Counted from the first letter of the stretch, positions 51,902 through 61,634 are shown. The stretch: DNA of 64,000 nucleotides from Desulfatitalea sp. BRH_c12 (GCA_000961655.1 LADR01000024.1:186001-250000), one strand, 5' to 3'. Numbers and translations: made by a program. The notes: generated by a model not told the origin, from the sequence alone.

Positions 51902-53857
51902 ATGGGGAAACTTTTGTGGACGCCCGCCGTTGAGCGAACTTCGACATCGAACATGGCCGCCTTTATGAAGACCGTCGCGCGGCGTGGCCAGGTTTCCATG
52001 ACCGGCTATAGCGATCTCTACCAGTGGTCCGTGGACAACATCCCGTCGTTCTGGGAGACTTTCCTGGTTTTTTCCAAAATTCGCCTGCGCACCTCCTACC
52101 GGCACGTCGTCGATGACATCGGTAAAATGCCGGGGGCGCGCTGGTTCGAGGGGGCGACCCTGAATTTCGCCGAAAACCTGCTGCCTTACCGGGACGACAA
52201 GGTTGCGATTGTTTCGCGTTGCGAACACCGCGCGCCGGTGCGTATGACCTATGCGCAACTCTATGACCGGGTGCATGCCGTGGCCATTGCCCTGAAGCAA
52301 CATGGCATTCAACCCGGTGACCGGGTGGCCGGGTTCATGCCCAACATTGCCGAAACCGTTATCGCCATGCTGGCCGCCACCGCCTTGGGCGCCACGTGGT
52401 CGTCCTGCTCTCCCGATTTTGGTATTCGCGGTGTGCTGGACCGCTTCGGCCAGACCGCGCCACGCGTCCTGTTCACCGCCGATGGGTATACCTTCAAAGG
52501 CAGCCGCTTCGACTCGCTGGAGCGCATTCGGACCATGCTCAAAACGTTGCCCTCGGTGGAAAAAGTGGTGGTCGTCCCCTTCATCGATGCCGCCCCGGAT
52601 ATCAGCGGCATCCCTTGCGCCGTGCTGCTGGATGATTTCGCTGCGCCGGTGCCGTCCGGGGACATTCCCTTTGTGCCGGTGCCTTTCGAACACCCCTTGT
52701 ATATCATGTACTCCTCCGGAACCACGGGTTTGCCCAAGTGCATGGTTCAGAGCGTGGGCGGGGTTTTGATCAATCAACTCAAAGAGATGATCTTGCACAC
52801 CGACATGAAGCGGGACGATACGATTTTTTACTATACCTCATGCGGCTGGATGATGTGGAATTGGCTGGTCAGCGCCTTGGGAACCGGAGCAACTGTCGTG
52901 TTGTACGACGGCAATCCTGTCCACCCCGACCATGAAGCCCTGTGGCGTATGGCTGAGGAAGAAAAAGTCACCGTTTTCGGCACCAGCGCGGGGTATATTT
53001 CCGCCCTGCAGAATCTGGGCGCCGATATCGGCAAGCGCTACCCGTTGCCGGCGCTGCGTACCATTCTCTCCACCGGCTCGCCGCTCACCGATGAGAACTT
53101 TGAATATGTTTACAGCCATATCAAACAAGATGTGCAACTGGCCTCCATATCGGGCGGCTCCGACCTGAACGGCTGCTTCGCCTTGGGCAATCCTCTTGAT
53201 CCGGTATACTCCGGAGAATTGCAGGGGCGCGGACTGGGCATGCGCGTGTGTGCGTTCAATGAAGAAGGCCAACCCGTCATCAACGAAAAGGGCGAGCTGG
53301 TCTGTACGGCGCCGTTCCCCTCCATGCCGATTTACTTCTGGGACGATCCCAAGGGTAGCAAATACCATATGGCCTACTTCGACAAGTATCCGAATGTATG
53401 GCGCCATGGGGATTTCATTTTGATCAACGAGCGCGGCGGCGTCACGATTTATGGCCGTTCGGACGCCACCTTGAACCCCGGCGGGGTGCGTATCGGCACA
53501 GCCGAAATCTACCGCCAGGTGGAGCAGATCGAAGAAGTCGAAGACAGCATCGTTATCGGCCAGGAGTGGAAGAACGATGTGCGGGTGATCTTGTTTGTAA
53601 AACTTAAGAGCGGCCAGACAATGACCGATGCCCTCAAGAGTAAAATCAAGACAGCCATCCGCACCAATGCTTCTCCCCGGCATGTGCCGGCAAAAATTAT
53701 TGCCGTGCCCGGCATTCCCTACACGCTGAACATGAAAAAAGTGGAAATGGCAGTTCGCAAGGTCATTGCCGGCCAACCGGTCAGCAACCGCGATGCCCTG
53801 ATGAATCCGGAATTGCTTGATTACTATGCCGGGATTGAAGAGTTGCAGAGGGACTAG
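51902..53857 (+). CDS. aacS: Acetoacetyl-CoA synthetase
   Basis: 651 residues; ATP-dependent activation of acetoacetate to acetoacetyl-CoA. Family features: YSSGTTGLPKCMVQSVGG (AMP-binding P-loop), YYTSCGWMMWNWLVSALGTGA, SGGSDLNGCFALGNP, GRSDATLNPGGVRIGTAEIYR and the catalytic Lys in PYTLNMKKVEMAVRK near the end. AAAGGAT precedes ATG 51902. It suits the acetoacetate, 3-hydroxybutyryl-CoA and CoA-transferase genes nearby, either using ketone bodies or making them into acetyl-CoA. Confidence 0.94.
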   Translation: MGKLLWTPAVERTSTSNMAAFMKTVARRGQVSMTGYSDLYQWSVDNIPSFWETFLVFSKIRLRTSYRHVVDDIGKMPGARWFEGATLNFAENLLPYRDDKVAIVSRCEHRAPVRMTYAQLYDRVHAVAIALKQHGIQPGDRVAGFMPNIAETVIAMLAATALGATWSSCSPDFGIRGVLDRFGQTAPRVLFTADGYTFKGSRFDSLERIRTMLKTLPSVEKVVVVPFIDAAPDISGIPCAVLLDDFAAPVPSGDIPFVPVPFEHPLYIMYSSGTTGLPKCMVQSVGGVLINQLKEMILHTDMKRDDTIFYYTSCGWMMWNWLVSALGTGATVVLYDGNPVHPDHEALWRMAEEEKVTVFGTSAGYISALQNLGADIGKRYPLPALRTILSTGSPLTDENFEYVYSHIKQDVQLASISGGSDLNGCFALGNPLDPVYSGELQGRGLGMRVCAFNEEGQPVINEKGELVCTAPFPSMPIYFWDDPKGSKYHMAYFDKYPNVWRHGDFILINERGGVTIYGRSDATLNPGGVRIGTAEIYRQVEQIEEVEDSIVIGQEWKNDVRVILFVKLKSGQTMTDALKSKIKTAIRTNASPRHVPAKIIAVPGIPYTLNMKKVEMAVRKVIAGQPVSNRDALMNPELLDYYAGIEELQRD

Positions 53858-53980
53858 GGCGTTCATTGTTGCTTCGTCGATGCGTTGATGTTGCGCGGTT
53901 CGTCGAAGCACGGGTAAGGCAGTGGCGTCAGGTTTTAGCGTTTTTCAGAGAACCCGAATTTTCGGGATTGGCACGGAGGA

Positions 53981-54018
53981 GGTGAGCCGGGTGGCGCGGA
54001 CCGCCCACCCGGCTCACC
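53981..54018. terminator. Strong hairpin after aacS
   Basis: Perfect 14-bp stem GGTGAGCCGGGTGG (53981-53994) / CCACCCGGCTCACC (54005-54018) with a 10-base loop. It is followed by GGGGTTTTCC, a poor T tract. It could end the aacS transcript or be an independent inverted repeat. A solo MITE-like end (54049-54072) lies just after it. Confidence 0.5.
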
Positions 54019-54077
54019 GGGGTTTTCCTACGTCACCCCACAACCGTGTCTCACTTGACCGAAGTGGATACCCCAGA

Positions 54078-54575
54078 TTAACGAATTACCGAATCCCCAA
54101 CAGAGTCCGCCAGTTGGGCCGACGTGCGGCGCAAATTCATACTGACCAGTGTGGCGATTTTTTTGAGAATGGCTGCGCCCACCTTTGGGTTTTCGCGCAT
54201 GATGGCATCGAAGCCTTTCTTGGTCAGTGACACGATGCAGGCATCATCGCGGGCAGACACCGTGGCTGAGCGCGTATACTCGTCAATAACCGCCATTTCG
54301 CCGATGGACCTGTTTTTAGTGATGGTGGCGATGCGGACCGGTTTGTTGGGCGCGCGAACTTCTTTGTAAACATCCAGCGTGCCCGAGATCACAAAACACA
54401 CCGAATCGCCCGGTTCCCCTTCCTTGAAGAGCGTTTCCCCCTCGGCAATCTCGAAATAGTTCATATGCTTGGCAACCACAGCGAGTTCGTTGCTATCGAG
54501 CATGGCAAAAAAAGGCAAATCCATAATGAGATCGATGAGCCGGGACCGGGTCATGGCAATTTTGTCATTTTCCAT
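54078..54575 (-). CDS. Cyclic nucleotide-binding domain protein (no DNA-binding domain)
   Basis: 165 residues with a single cNMP-binding domain: LPFFAMLDSNELAVVAKHM, GETLFKEGEPGDSVCFVISGTLDVYKE and the phosphate-cassette region IGEMAVIDEYTRSATVSA. No helix-turn-helix follows; the remaining residues are one or two helices. It is a stand-alone sensor of cAMP-like ligands, possibly partnering another protein. ATG 54575 is chosen; the frame extends 48 codons further 5' but looks non-coding. It is separated from the divergent thioesterase gene by about 245 bases. Confidence 0.82.
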   Translation of the reverse strand: MENDKIAMTRSRLIDLIMDLPFFAMLDSNELAVVAKHMNYFEIAEGETLFKEGEPGDSVCFVISGTLDVYKEVRAPNKPVRIATITKNRSIGEMAVIDEYTRSATVSARDDACIVSLTKKGFDAIMRENPKVGAAILKKIATLVSMNLRRTSAQLADSVGDSVIR

Positions 54576-54819
54576 AAAGATGAAAAGCCTCTTTGTATGA
54601 ACTGCCCGAAGGGCTACCGCCCAAGCCCAGGCAGATACCCTGAATGTATCGGCAATGCCGCTTGAAACCTTGAATACAACCGATCTTTTTTTCTTGATAA
54701 AGTGGGCCTCAATGCCCATAATTCGCTCTTGTATTGCACTGATACATTATTCGAAAGTCGCTCCACCTCTTCCCGTGCGAATACCGAAAGTCGACATTCA
54801 AATTAATGGAGGATAGCTT

Positions 54820-55308
54820 GTGAAAGAAAGAACCGTCAAGGAAACAAGTTTGACCGTATCTCACTTGGTCATGCCCACCGACACCAATCCGGCCGGTAAC
54901 GTGCATGGTGGTGTGATCATGAAACATATCGACAATTCAGCCGGCATTGTGGCCCATCGGCATGCACGCGCCAATGTGGTAACAGCTTCCATCGATCGTT
55001 TGGATTTTCATTATCCTGCCTTTGTTGGCGAATTGTTGACCTTCAAAGCCAGTCTGAATTATGTCGGTCGGTCCTCAATGGAGATCGGCGTGCGCGTCGA
55101 GGCTGAAAACTTGCTCAGCGGCGACGTACGCCATATCGCCTCGGCCTATCTGACCTTCGTAAGTCTCGATGAAAACCATAAACCCAGGGCCGTGCCGCCG
55201 GTGGTTTTCGAATCGGGTGACGAATGCCGGCGCAATCAGGAGGCCATGGAGCGGATCAAGATGCGTCGACTGGAAAAACAGAAGGAGAAAATGCCTGCCG
55301 ACTGTTGA
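54820..55308 (+). CDS. Acyl-CoA thioesterase, hotdog fold (YciA/BACH type)
   Basis: 162 residues. Hotdog features: LVMPTDTNPAGNVHGGVIMKHIDNSAGIVAHRHA (catalytic Asn/Asp region) and ASIDRLDFHYPAFVGELL. It hydrolyses acyl-CoA to acid and CoA; chain length unknown. GTG 54820 is used, with GGAGG 7 bases upstream. The C-terminus is charged (MRRLEKQKEKM). Together with aacS and the CoA-transferase it adds to the acyl-CoA functions of this region. Confidence 0.88.
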   Translation: MKERTVKETSLTVSHLVMPTDTNPAGNVHGGVIMKHIDNSAGIVAHRHARANVVTASIDRLDFHYPAFVGELLTFKASLNYVGRSSMEIGVRVEAENLLSGDVRHIASAYLTFVSLDENHKPRAVPPVVFESGDECRRNQEAMERIKMRRLEKQKEKMPADC

Positions 55309-55478
55309 TCCATCCTTTTTACTTTCAGCTTTCCATTTCTTCAACGGCAGACGATATATGGATCACTGGCGCCAAAGGCATAACCATACTATAGAACACA
55401 TCGCTGTGCCCTCGGTGCGCTCCGAAGGTGAAACCAGTATCAAAAATGGTAAGCGCGTCAGATAAGGTTACGTAGAAT

Positions 55479-56093
55479 ATGTTCAAAATAGACCTCCATG
55501 TTCATACCGAACTCGGCGGGGATTCGTTAATTCGCCCCCCAGACGTGGTTGCCCAGGCCCGCAGGAAGGGGTTGGATGCGGTCTGCATCACCGAGCATCA
55601 CGCGTACGAGCTGAGCCAGCCGTTCGAACGCATTGCCCTCCAGGAAAAATTCCCGATATTTCGGGCTTTGGAATATCGCGCGGCCGAAGGTCATCTATTG
55701 ATATATGGCGTGCATGCGGGCAAAAGCGATTTCCTGCCGGGACTGCCCATGCAAACGGTCGTGGCGTGGGTCAACAATCGGGGTGGGGTCGCCGTGCCCG
55801 CCCATCCTTATCAGAATGGGTTGATTGGCTGTGCCCTGGGCGACCGCGTCTTGGCCTTGAATGGTCTTGTGGCGCTGGAAACACTTAATGGCAGTGTACG
55901 AGACGAAGACAACCAGCTTGCTCACGCGGCGGCCAGCCGCCTGGGAATCAAAGGTATCGGCGGATCGGATGCCCACGGCATCCAAGCCCTGGGAAGCGCC
56001 TACACCTGTTTCGACGAAGCGATCGCCAGCGAAGCCGGTCTGGTAGCCGCATTGCGCAGCGGCGCCTATTTCCCCCAACGCTGTCAGCGGTGA
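55479..56093 (+). CDS. PHP-domain phosphoesterase
   Basis: 204 residues. The PHP motifs are present: DLHVHTELGGDS (metal His pair), CITEHHAY, AVPAHPYQNG and GGSDAHGIQALG. The family includes histidinol-phosphatase-like and 3',5'-nucleoside-bisphosphate phosphatases; the role here is not known. The ribosome site is weak (GATAAGGTTACGTAGAAT). It is followed by a 353-base gap before the next gene. Confidence 0.85.
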   Translation: MFKIDLHVHTELGGDSLIRPPDVVAQARRKGLDAVCITEHHAYELSQPFERIALQEKFPIFRALEYRAAEGHLLIYGVHAGKSDFLPGLPMQTVVAWVNNRGGVAVPAHPYQNGLIGCALGDRVLALNGLVALETLNGSVRDEDNQLAHAAASRLGIKGIGGSDAHGIQALGSAYTCFDEAIASEAGLVAALRSGAYFPQRCQR

Positions 56094-56446
56094 CAATCCT
56101 CTTTGCCATTCTTACTATTCCCTTGTTCAAGAAATATCTTTAGTAGCTCACCGTTTCGGGTGAAAACCGTGCTGAACGCTAAGCGTACCCGGCGTTGATG
56201 GGATATTTGTCTGAATTTAACATTTAGTTGATTTGTTTTATATTGACACATTCGCGCGTACCGCTGCATTATATGACAATTGATCCTGGTTCATTAAGTG
56301 AAGTTTTCCTGCGGCGTTTCACGGGTTAGGCAAAGCCCTTCGTTGCCGGCATCACCCACAACAACAAGGACCTCTTTCAAAGAAGGCGACCCCTTGTTCA
56401 TTTCTTTCCACTCACCATTTTTTCAGACCTCCAGGGAGGAATCATT
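56094..56446. promoter_or_regulatory. Intergenic region with candidate promoter for the HpaB-like gene
   Basis: A perfect -35 TTGACA (56243-56248) and CATTAT (56267-56272) 18 bases later form a candidate sigma-70 promoter about 165 bases before the ATG at 56447. A second promoter is not seen. The rest holds no ORF or repeat that I recognise. Confidence 0.45.
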
Positions 56447-57901
56447 ATGGGTATACGGACACTTGAAGAGTACAAACAAAGTCTGCGCGACGGCAGAAAA
56501 GTGTACATCAGCGGCGAGCGCGTGGAAGATGTCACCCAGCATCGGGTGTTGGGTCTTACCGTGGACACCATTGGCGCGGCGTATGAACTGGCTCAGAATG
56601 GCGATCAGGCAACCAAGGATCTGTTGATCGCGTCTCACCCGGAAACGGGCGAACCGATCAACCGCTTCTATGTTACCCCCAAAACCCCTGAGGATCTGCG
56701 CAACCGCACGCGGGCGATCCAGACCCTGATGCGCGCCACGGGCGGTCTGCCTTTTGGTAAGGATATTGGCACAGATTGCCTCAATGCGGCCATGGCCGTG
56801 GCCAATCAGATGGGCAACAAGCAATACGAAAACAATGCCAAGAACTTTCTGGAGCATCTGCGCAAGAATGACCTGCACACCTGCGGCGCGATTACCTGCG
56901 TAAAGGGCGACCGCGCAAAGGAGCCCGCTAAGCAAAAGCACCCTGATTACTACCTGCACGTGGTGGATAAAAATAAGGAAGGTATTTTTGTCAAAGGCGC
57001 CAAGATTCACATCACCAGCGCGCCGGCGGCCAACGAAATTCTCGTGGTGCCCACACGCCAGATGCGCGAAAATGAAGCCGACTATGCCGTCAGCTTCGCC
57101 ATTCCGGCCAACACCAAGGGCATCACCTTTATTTGCCGCAACGGCCGCGGACCGTGGTCGGATAAGGAGTTCCATGCCGACCGGCCGGTGCGCGAGTTGA
57201 CCGAGGCGATGATCGTCTTCGACAATGTCTTCGTGCCCTGGGACCGAGTCTTTATGTGCGGCGAATGGCAATTTTCAATGCAGTTGGCCTATACTTTCGC
57301 GACTTTCCATCGTTTCACGGCCATCAGCTACAAGGTTCCCAACGTGGAAGTGATGGCCGGATGCGCCGTGGCCATGGCCAAGTACAATGGCTTGTTCAAG
57401 GTCGGTCATATACGCGAGAAGCTGGCCGACATTGCGGCGTACGTAGAAACATTGCGGGCCCTGGCCAACGCGGCTGCCCACGAGCCCGTCATGTTCGGAG
57501 ACATCGCCGTACCCAATCCGCTGATCGCCAATATGGCCAAGCTCCATTTTGCGAGCAAATACCACGAGTTCGTCAAGCTGATCCAGGATATCGGCGGCGG
57601 CATTCTGGCCACCTCTCCGGACAAGCGCGACTGGGACAATCCCGAGATCCACGATTACCTGGAGCACTACCTGGGCGGCGCATCCGAATACAGCACCCTG
57701 GAGCGAATGAAGATGATCCATGAAACCATGCGCCATGTCGCTTCGCATGAATCGGCCTTCCACGAAGTGACCACCGTGCATGCCGAAGGTTCCATGGCGG
57801 CCCAGAAGATGATGATTCTGCATGAAGCGCCACTAAAAAAGTATGAAGATCGCGCCAAAGTGGCAGCAGGTATTTTGCCCTTGGGTACGATTATCAACTG
57901 A
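56447..57901 (+). CDS. 4-Hydroxyphenylacetate 3-hydroxylase-family flavoprotein lacking Fe-S ligands
   Basis: 484 residues, acyl-CoA dehydrogenase-like FAD fold as in HpaB and 4-hydroxybutyryl-CoA dehydratase (AbfD). Conserved features: DDLTCG-like region as DLHTCGAIT, DYAVSFAIPANTKGITFI and VPWDRVFMCGEW. AbfD holds a 4Fe-4S cluster through Cys99, Cys103, His292 and Cys299; at the first pair this protein reads ATGGLPFGKDIGTDCLNA, so both cysteines are gone, and the second site reads HRFTAISYK without Cys. It is thus not a normal dehydratase. GGGAGGAATC precedes ATG. A true AbfD-like paralogue lies 5 kb downstream. Confidence 0.82.
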   Translation: MGIRTLEEYKQSLRDGRKVYISGERVEDVTQHRVLGLTVDTIGAAYELAQNGDQATKDLLIASHPETGEPINRFYVTPKTPEDLRNRTRAIQTLMRATGGLPFGKDIGTDCLNAAMAVANQMGNKQYENNAKNFLEHLRKNDLHTCGAITCVKGDRAKEPAKQKHPDYYLHVVDKNKEGIFVKGAKIHITSAPAANEILVVPTRQMRENEADYAVSFAIPANTKGITFICRNGRGPWSDKEFHADRPVRELTEAMIVFDNVFVPWDRVFMCGEWQFSMQLAYTFATFHRFTAISYKVPNVEVMAGCAVAMAKYNGLFKVGHIREKLADIAAYVETLRALANAAAHEPVMFGDIAVPNPLIANMAKLHFASKYHEFVKLIQDIGGGILATSPDKRDWDNPEIHDYLEHYLGGASEYSTLERMKMIHETMRHVASHESAFHEVTTVHAEGSMAAQKMMILHEAPLKKYEDRAKVAAGILPLGTIIN

Positions 57902-57918
57902 GCGACCATTCCGGCCCT

Positions 57919-57944
57919 GCCTCTCTCCCGTATGGGAGAGAGGC
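57919..57944 (+). terminator. Hairpin after the HpaB-like gene
   Basis: Perfect 11-bp stem GCCTCTCTCCC (57919-57929) / GGGAGAGAGGC (57934-57944) with a 4-base GTAT loop, 18 bases after the stop. No immediate T run follows, so it may act as a stability element or a Rho-aided terminator. Confidence 0.55.
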
Positions 57945-57992
57945 TCCCGTACAGTTTTCCGCGTTCAAGACCTGGGCAACGATTTACCTGGA

Positions 57993-58085
57993 GGGCGAAC
58001 CTTATGTTCGCCCGGAGTGTACCGTGTAGATGCGTCGCGCGCGAAAATGCAGTCTGTCGAACGCGGGCGAACACAAGGTTCGCCC
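57993..58085. repeat. Pair of GGGCGAAC-GTTCGCCC palindromes in inverted arrangement
   Basis: Two perfect 8-bp inverted repeats with 5-base loops: 57993-58013 and 58065-58085. The loops are CTTAT and ACAAG, so the second is close to the reverse complement of the first (AACACAAGGTT versus AACCTTATGTT). They are REP-like units separated by 51 bases, between the HpaB-like gene and the convergent HDOD gene. Confidence 0.7.
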
Positions 58086-58128
58086 CGACAAGGTGGCAGG
58101 GTAGGGTGCGGAACTGCGCTGGCCGGTG

Positions 58129-60279
58129 TCAGCTCTCCCCGACGATTTCGCTATTCTGGAAATCGGCCAGTATGTTTACTTTCAATAGCATGTAAGACGA
58201 CGCGTTCAGTCCGATGATTGCCTGCAACGCGTGGGCCAGCGGTTCATCCTCGAGGTGGTCGTTGAGCGGGTGGCTGCCCAGGGTGTGGCTGAGATAATTG
58301 CCGTAGGCCACAACCGCTGTCAGCGGACCGAATTGAGGGGCATCGGCATGCCTGTGGTGAAACTGTGTGCACACTTGCACCGCTTCGGGCATGTGCCACT
58401 TCTCCATTAAAAGACGGCCGAGCGCCGCATGGTCCATGCCGAGCGCCTCGGTTTCGGCCTCGAGGGTGCTGAGCTTTTCGATGACTTTCAACCGTTGGAT
58501 TTCTTTGTACTTCTCATCATCGATCATGAGGATGACCAGTTTGCCGATGTCATGCATAATCCCGGCAACGAAGGCCTGTTCGGGGTCTTCGTGACCACAC
58601 ACTTCCGCGATGCGCCTTGCGGCCATGCCGGTTTCGATCGCGTGCTGCCAGAGAAATTGCCCGTAGGTTTTCATGGCATTGCGATTTTTAAAAAAATAGC
58701 CGCGCGTCGAAGAGGCCAATACAAGACTCTTGGTGGTTTTGGCCCCCAGTCGCGTCAGGGCCTGGCGCAGCGTTGCAACCTTCTGATAGCCGCCGTACAA
58801 AACTGAATTGCTCACTTTGATCATTTTGGCGATCATTGCTTGGTCCTGCGCAATGGTCTTTTCCACTTCCTCCATGGATGCATTGGGGTCCGCCAGTATT
58901 TCCAGAGTCCGGGCGGCCAAGGCGGGAAAAGGTGGAAGATCATCGATGTGCGCGACCAGACGCGCCATGTTTTTCTTTAAACCATCTGCCTGCGGTATTT
59001 TGCCGGGGCAAGGAGGGCAGCTGCTACCGGACGGTTCGCTGTATGCCTCGGTGGACGGCCTGGCCAGCGCCGACTTGTCGATAGGTGCAAGGATCCATGA
59101 AAGCAGTTCAAGATAGTGATGGGGCGAAATCCCACTGTAGGCCCTCTCCGTATACACGTAACAGAACATGGACAGGTGCGGGCTGCTGAGAACCGGAAGG
59201 AGCGCACACTCTCCGTCGAGCGGTATTTTGACCAGCCTCTCGATTAGGGTGGACGGGAAAAGTTTTCCGAAAAACCCGATCCGAGACCGTTGCACGGCTT
59301 GAAACAGAGGGTCCTGGTCGATGCCGCCAAGATCGCCCTTAAAGGATTGCTGGCGGATGCTGCGCTGCGCGTCAAGGGTGATGACTTTGCAGTGAACCAA
59401 TCGCGTTCCCTTGGCCGTCAGGATCAGGATGCCGTCATAATAGTTCTTACAAAAAGCGATGATGGCTTCGAGTTTCTTCAGCACGTCGTCTGCTGAAATC
59501 AACATTCTGAGTGTCTGTTTGTACGCTGCAAAAAGGGGATCGATTGCCGGTGGCGTGTTTTTGGGCTGTTCAAGGCTGTCCGGTACTTCACAAAGGCACA
59601 GGGTGCCGGCGGCGAGCTGTTGCTCGATGAGCTGCATGGTCTGATAACTGCCCAACGGCGCCGTGGCAATCAGGTGGCCAACCCGGATGGGCTGGGCGGT
59701 CAGATGGGTCAGTACGCGCTCCTCCAACGGCATGCCCTCCAGAGAGCCTGCAGGCAGTTTCTGGTGCACTGCGCGATCCAGTGTGACGATCGTTTTTTCA
59801 AAATCGCGAAACTCGTCCGCCTGCGACAACACCGTGATTGCCAGGGCGCCAGCGGCCAGTTTGATGCCGGCCGTATCCGCATCCATAGTCGTATCGGTGA
59901 AGTGGAAGGTTCCGGTTTCGAGCAGGAACAGCTCCAGCAGAACCTCATGTATGCTCAATTCCAGGATATTCTTGATTTCTGCCAGCTGGAAAAAATTCAG
60001 TTCTGCAAGGATAGGGCGCACCGGCATACCTGTCTCCGAGCGAATTTGGCGGATTTGCCGCTCCTGGGCCATATCGATGTGTTTGCGGAAACGCAACACG
60101 CGCAGAATTTTTTCGTCTGCCTTGAGCGATTGCCCGTCGAGCAGGTAACCATCCTTGAAGGCGAGGGTCAGGATCCGCTGGTCGCATGCAATCGACAAGA
60201 CGCCGTTTAAACTCAACTGGGAAAGGAACATGAGTGCATCGGCCGGGTGATACTTGCTGAGATCGCCCTGAAAAATCAT
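58129..60279 (-). CDS. HDOD-domain protein with DUF4388 N-terminal domain
   Basis: 716 residues from ATG 60279. The N-terminal DUF4388 domain (about 1-150) starts FQGDLSKYHPADALMFLSQ. The middle section (about 235-370) is a GAF-like or roadblock-type sensor region of unknown ligand. The C-terminal 270 residues are HDOD: MARLVAHIDDLPPFPA, EEVEKTIAQDQAMIAKMIKVSN, AGIMHDIGKL. HDOD proteins act in signalling, some with c-di-GMP systems; this one keeps the H-D pair of the HD-like motif. The frame is open to GTG 60321; the later ATG is preferred because the DUF4388 domain starts here. Confidence 0.8.
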   Translation of the reverse strand: MIFQGDLSKYHPADALMFLSQLSLNGVLSIACDQRILTLAFKDGYLLDGQSLKADEKILRVLRFRKHIDMAQERQIRQIRSETGMPVRPILAELNFFQLAEIKNILELSIHEVLLELFLLETGTFHFTDTTMDADTAGIKLAAGALAITVLSQADEFRDFEKTIVTLDRAVHQKLPAGSLEGMPLEERVLTHLTAQPIRVGHLIATAPLGSYQTMQLIEQQLAAGTLCLCEVPDSLEQPKNTPPAIDPLFAAYKQTLRMLISADDVLKKLEAIIAFCKNYYDGILILTAKGTRLVHCKVITLDAQRSIRQQSFKGDLGGIDQDPLFQAVQRSRIGFFGKLFPSTLIERLVKIPLDGECALLPVLSSPHLSMFCYVYTERAYSGISPHHYLELLSWILAPIDKSALARPSTEAYSEPSGSSCPPCPGKIPQADGLKKNMARLVAHIDDLPPFPALAARTLEILADPNASMEEVEKTIAQDQAMIAKMIKVSNSVLYGGYQKVATLRQALTRLGAKTTKSLVLASSTRGYFFKNRNAMKTYGQFLWQHAIETGMAARRIAEVCGHEDPEQAFVAGIMHDIGKLVILMIDDEKYKEIQRLKVIEKLSTLEAETEALGMDHAALGRLLMEKWHMPEAVQVCTQFHHRHADAPQFGPLTAVVAYGNYLSHTLGSHPLNDHLEDEPLAHALQAIIGLNASSYMLLKVNILADFQNSEIVGES

Positions 60280-60321
60280 ATCCTTTTTCCGCTCCATTGA
60301 TTTTGCCGCGTTGGAGTGCAC

Positions 60322-60689
60322 CTGATGCTATTTCCGGCGGTTGGTTCCGGCGACAAAATCATTTGGCGTACCCGCACACGCGCGGTTACTGAGATCAGCC
60401 ATACTATTGGCTGGATTTTTAAAAAGTTGAGAATGAAAGTTCAATTCTGCTGAATCATTCATATGGAAATGCGATGCAAGAGCGTCATGCCGCCGGATAA
60501 CGCCCGGGTATGCGGTGCGTATCGTGAAGCGTGAATGATCACCTTGACCTGTAAACCCCACAGTGCTATAAAACCGAACATTCGCTCGGTAATTTGATGG
60601 CAGGGCAAAACACTGCTGATCGAGCTTCCATAGCCCATTTTCGGGCTGGCTGTTAGCCCCTTTCATACATTCATCAGAAGGAGGATTTA
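60322..60689. other. Divergent intergenic stretch
   Basis: About 370 bases. A minus-strand frame (60328-60666) is open but has no ribosome site, in fact an anti-Shine-Dalgarno-like CCTCC there belongs to the plus-strand gene. No promoter, RNA or repeat is recognised. Confidence 0.4.
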
Positions 60690-61565
60690 ATGAAGATCGA
60701 GGATGTTAAAAAAATCGTCGTTGTCGGTGCCGGCAACATGGGACACCAAATCGCCACGCTGAGTGCCATCCAAGGCTACAAGGTCGTCTGCACGGATATC
60801 AAGGAAGAAGTGCTTAAAAAAGCCGAGGCTTTCGTGGACAAGTATCTTCCCGGACGCGTGGAAAAGGGCAAACTGACAGCCGACCAGGCCAAGCAGGCCC
60901 GCGCCAATATCTCTTTTTCCGCAAGCATGCAGGATGCCGTCCAGGATGCCGATTATGTCATCGAGGCGGTGCTGGAAATTTTGGACCTTAAACGCAAATT
61001 GTTTGCCGACTTGGACAAGTATGCACCCCCGCATGCGATATTGGCATCCAACAGCTCATTCATCGTCAGCTCGCGCATTGCCGATGCCACCAAGCGGCCC
61101 GACAAAGTATGCAATCTGCATTTTTTCAACCCGGCCCTGGTGATGAAACTGGTGGAAGTGGTGCAGGGACCCCATACGTCCGATGAAACCATTCAGGTTT
61201 CCATGGGGCTCTGCCAGAAACTGGAGAAGGTGCCCGTTCACCTTAAAAAGGAAGTAGACGGATTCCTGCTTAACCGGATCTTCAAGGCGATAGGGCGTGA
61301 AGCGCAGTGGATTCTGGAAATGGGTGTGGCTTCGGTCGAAGATATCGATAAAGCATGCGTCTATGGCGCCGGTCATCCCATGGGGCCGTTCCGCCTCAAC
61401 GACCTGACTGGCATCGATCTGAGCTACATTATGGGCATGGAGGCCTTCCGGGCCACTGGCGATCGTTCCCAACTGCCCACGCCCAGTTTGGTTGAAAAGT
61501 ATGTAAAAGGTGAATACGGCGAAAAGACCGGCAAAGGCTGGTACGACTACACCAAGAAAAAATAG
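60690..61565 (+). CDS. hbd: 3-Hydroxybutyryl-CoA dehydrogenase
   Basis: 291 residues; NAD(P)-dependent interconversion of 3-hydroxybutyryl-CoA and acetoacetyl-CoA. Rossmann loop VVVGAGNMGHQIA, catalytic SNSSFIVS (Ser) and HFFNPALVMKLVEVV (His and Asn), then the dimer region GHPMGPFRLNDLTGID. AGAAGGAGG is 5 bases before the ATG. Its length is that of the bacterial Hbd, without a crotonase domain. It connects acetoacetyl-CoA (from aacS) to crotonyl-CoA metabolism with the AbfD-like gene. Confidence 0.94.
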   Translation: MKIEDVKKIVVVGAGNMGHQIATLSAIQGYKVVCTDIKEEVLKKAEAFVDKYLPGRVEKGKLTADQAKQARANISFSASMQDAVQDADYVIEAVLEILDLKRKLFADLDKYAPPHAILASNSSFIVSSRIADATKRPDKVCNLHFFNPALVMKLVEVVQGPHTSDETIQVSMGLCQKLEKVPVHLKKEVDGFLLNRIFKAIGREAQWILEMGVASVEDIDKACVYGAGHPMGPFRLNDLTGIDLSYIMGMEAFRATGDRSQLPTPSLVEKYVKGEYGEKTGKGWYDYTKKK

Positions 61566-61597
61566 TTCCGCGCCAAATACCTTCCATAAGGACTGCG

Positions 61598-61634
61598 CCG
61601 CCCGATTCTCGGCAGTGAGCGAAGAATCGGGCGG
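61598..61634 (+). terminator. Hairpin terminator after hbd
   Basis: Perfect 12-bp stem CCGCCCGATTCT (61598-61609) / AGAATCGGGCGG (61623-61634) with a 13-base loop, followed by TTTGCGTTCTTT. It lies 33 bases past the hbd stop. The T tract is interrupted, so it is a moderate terminator. Confidence 0.65.

Noticed and set aside
53967-53985. TGGCAC near 53968 as a sigma-54 promoter
   Set aside because: No GC occurs at the required 10-base distance.
60590-60640. Possible -24/-12 promoter before hbd (GGGC-N-CTGC)
   Set aside because: The -24 half has no TGGC and spacing fits only by choice of G; not convincing.
60328-60666. Minus-strand ORF of 112 codons upstream of hbd
   Set aside because: No ribosome site (the region carries the complement of the hbd Shine-Dalgarno) and no family resemblance.
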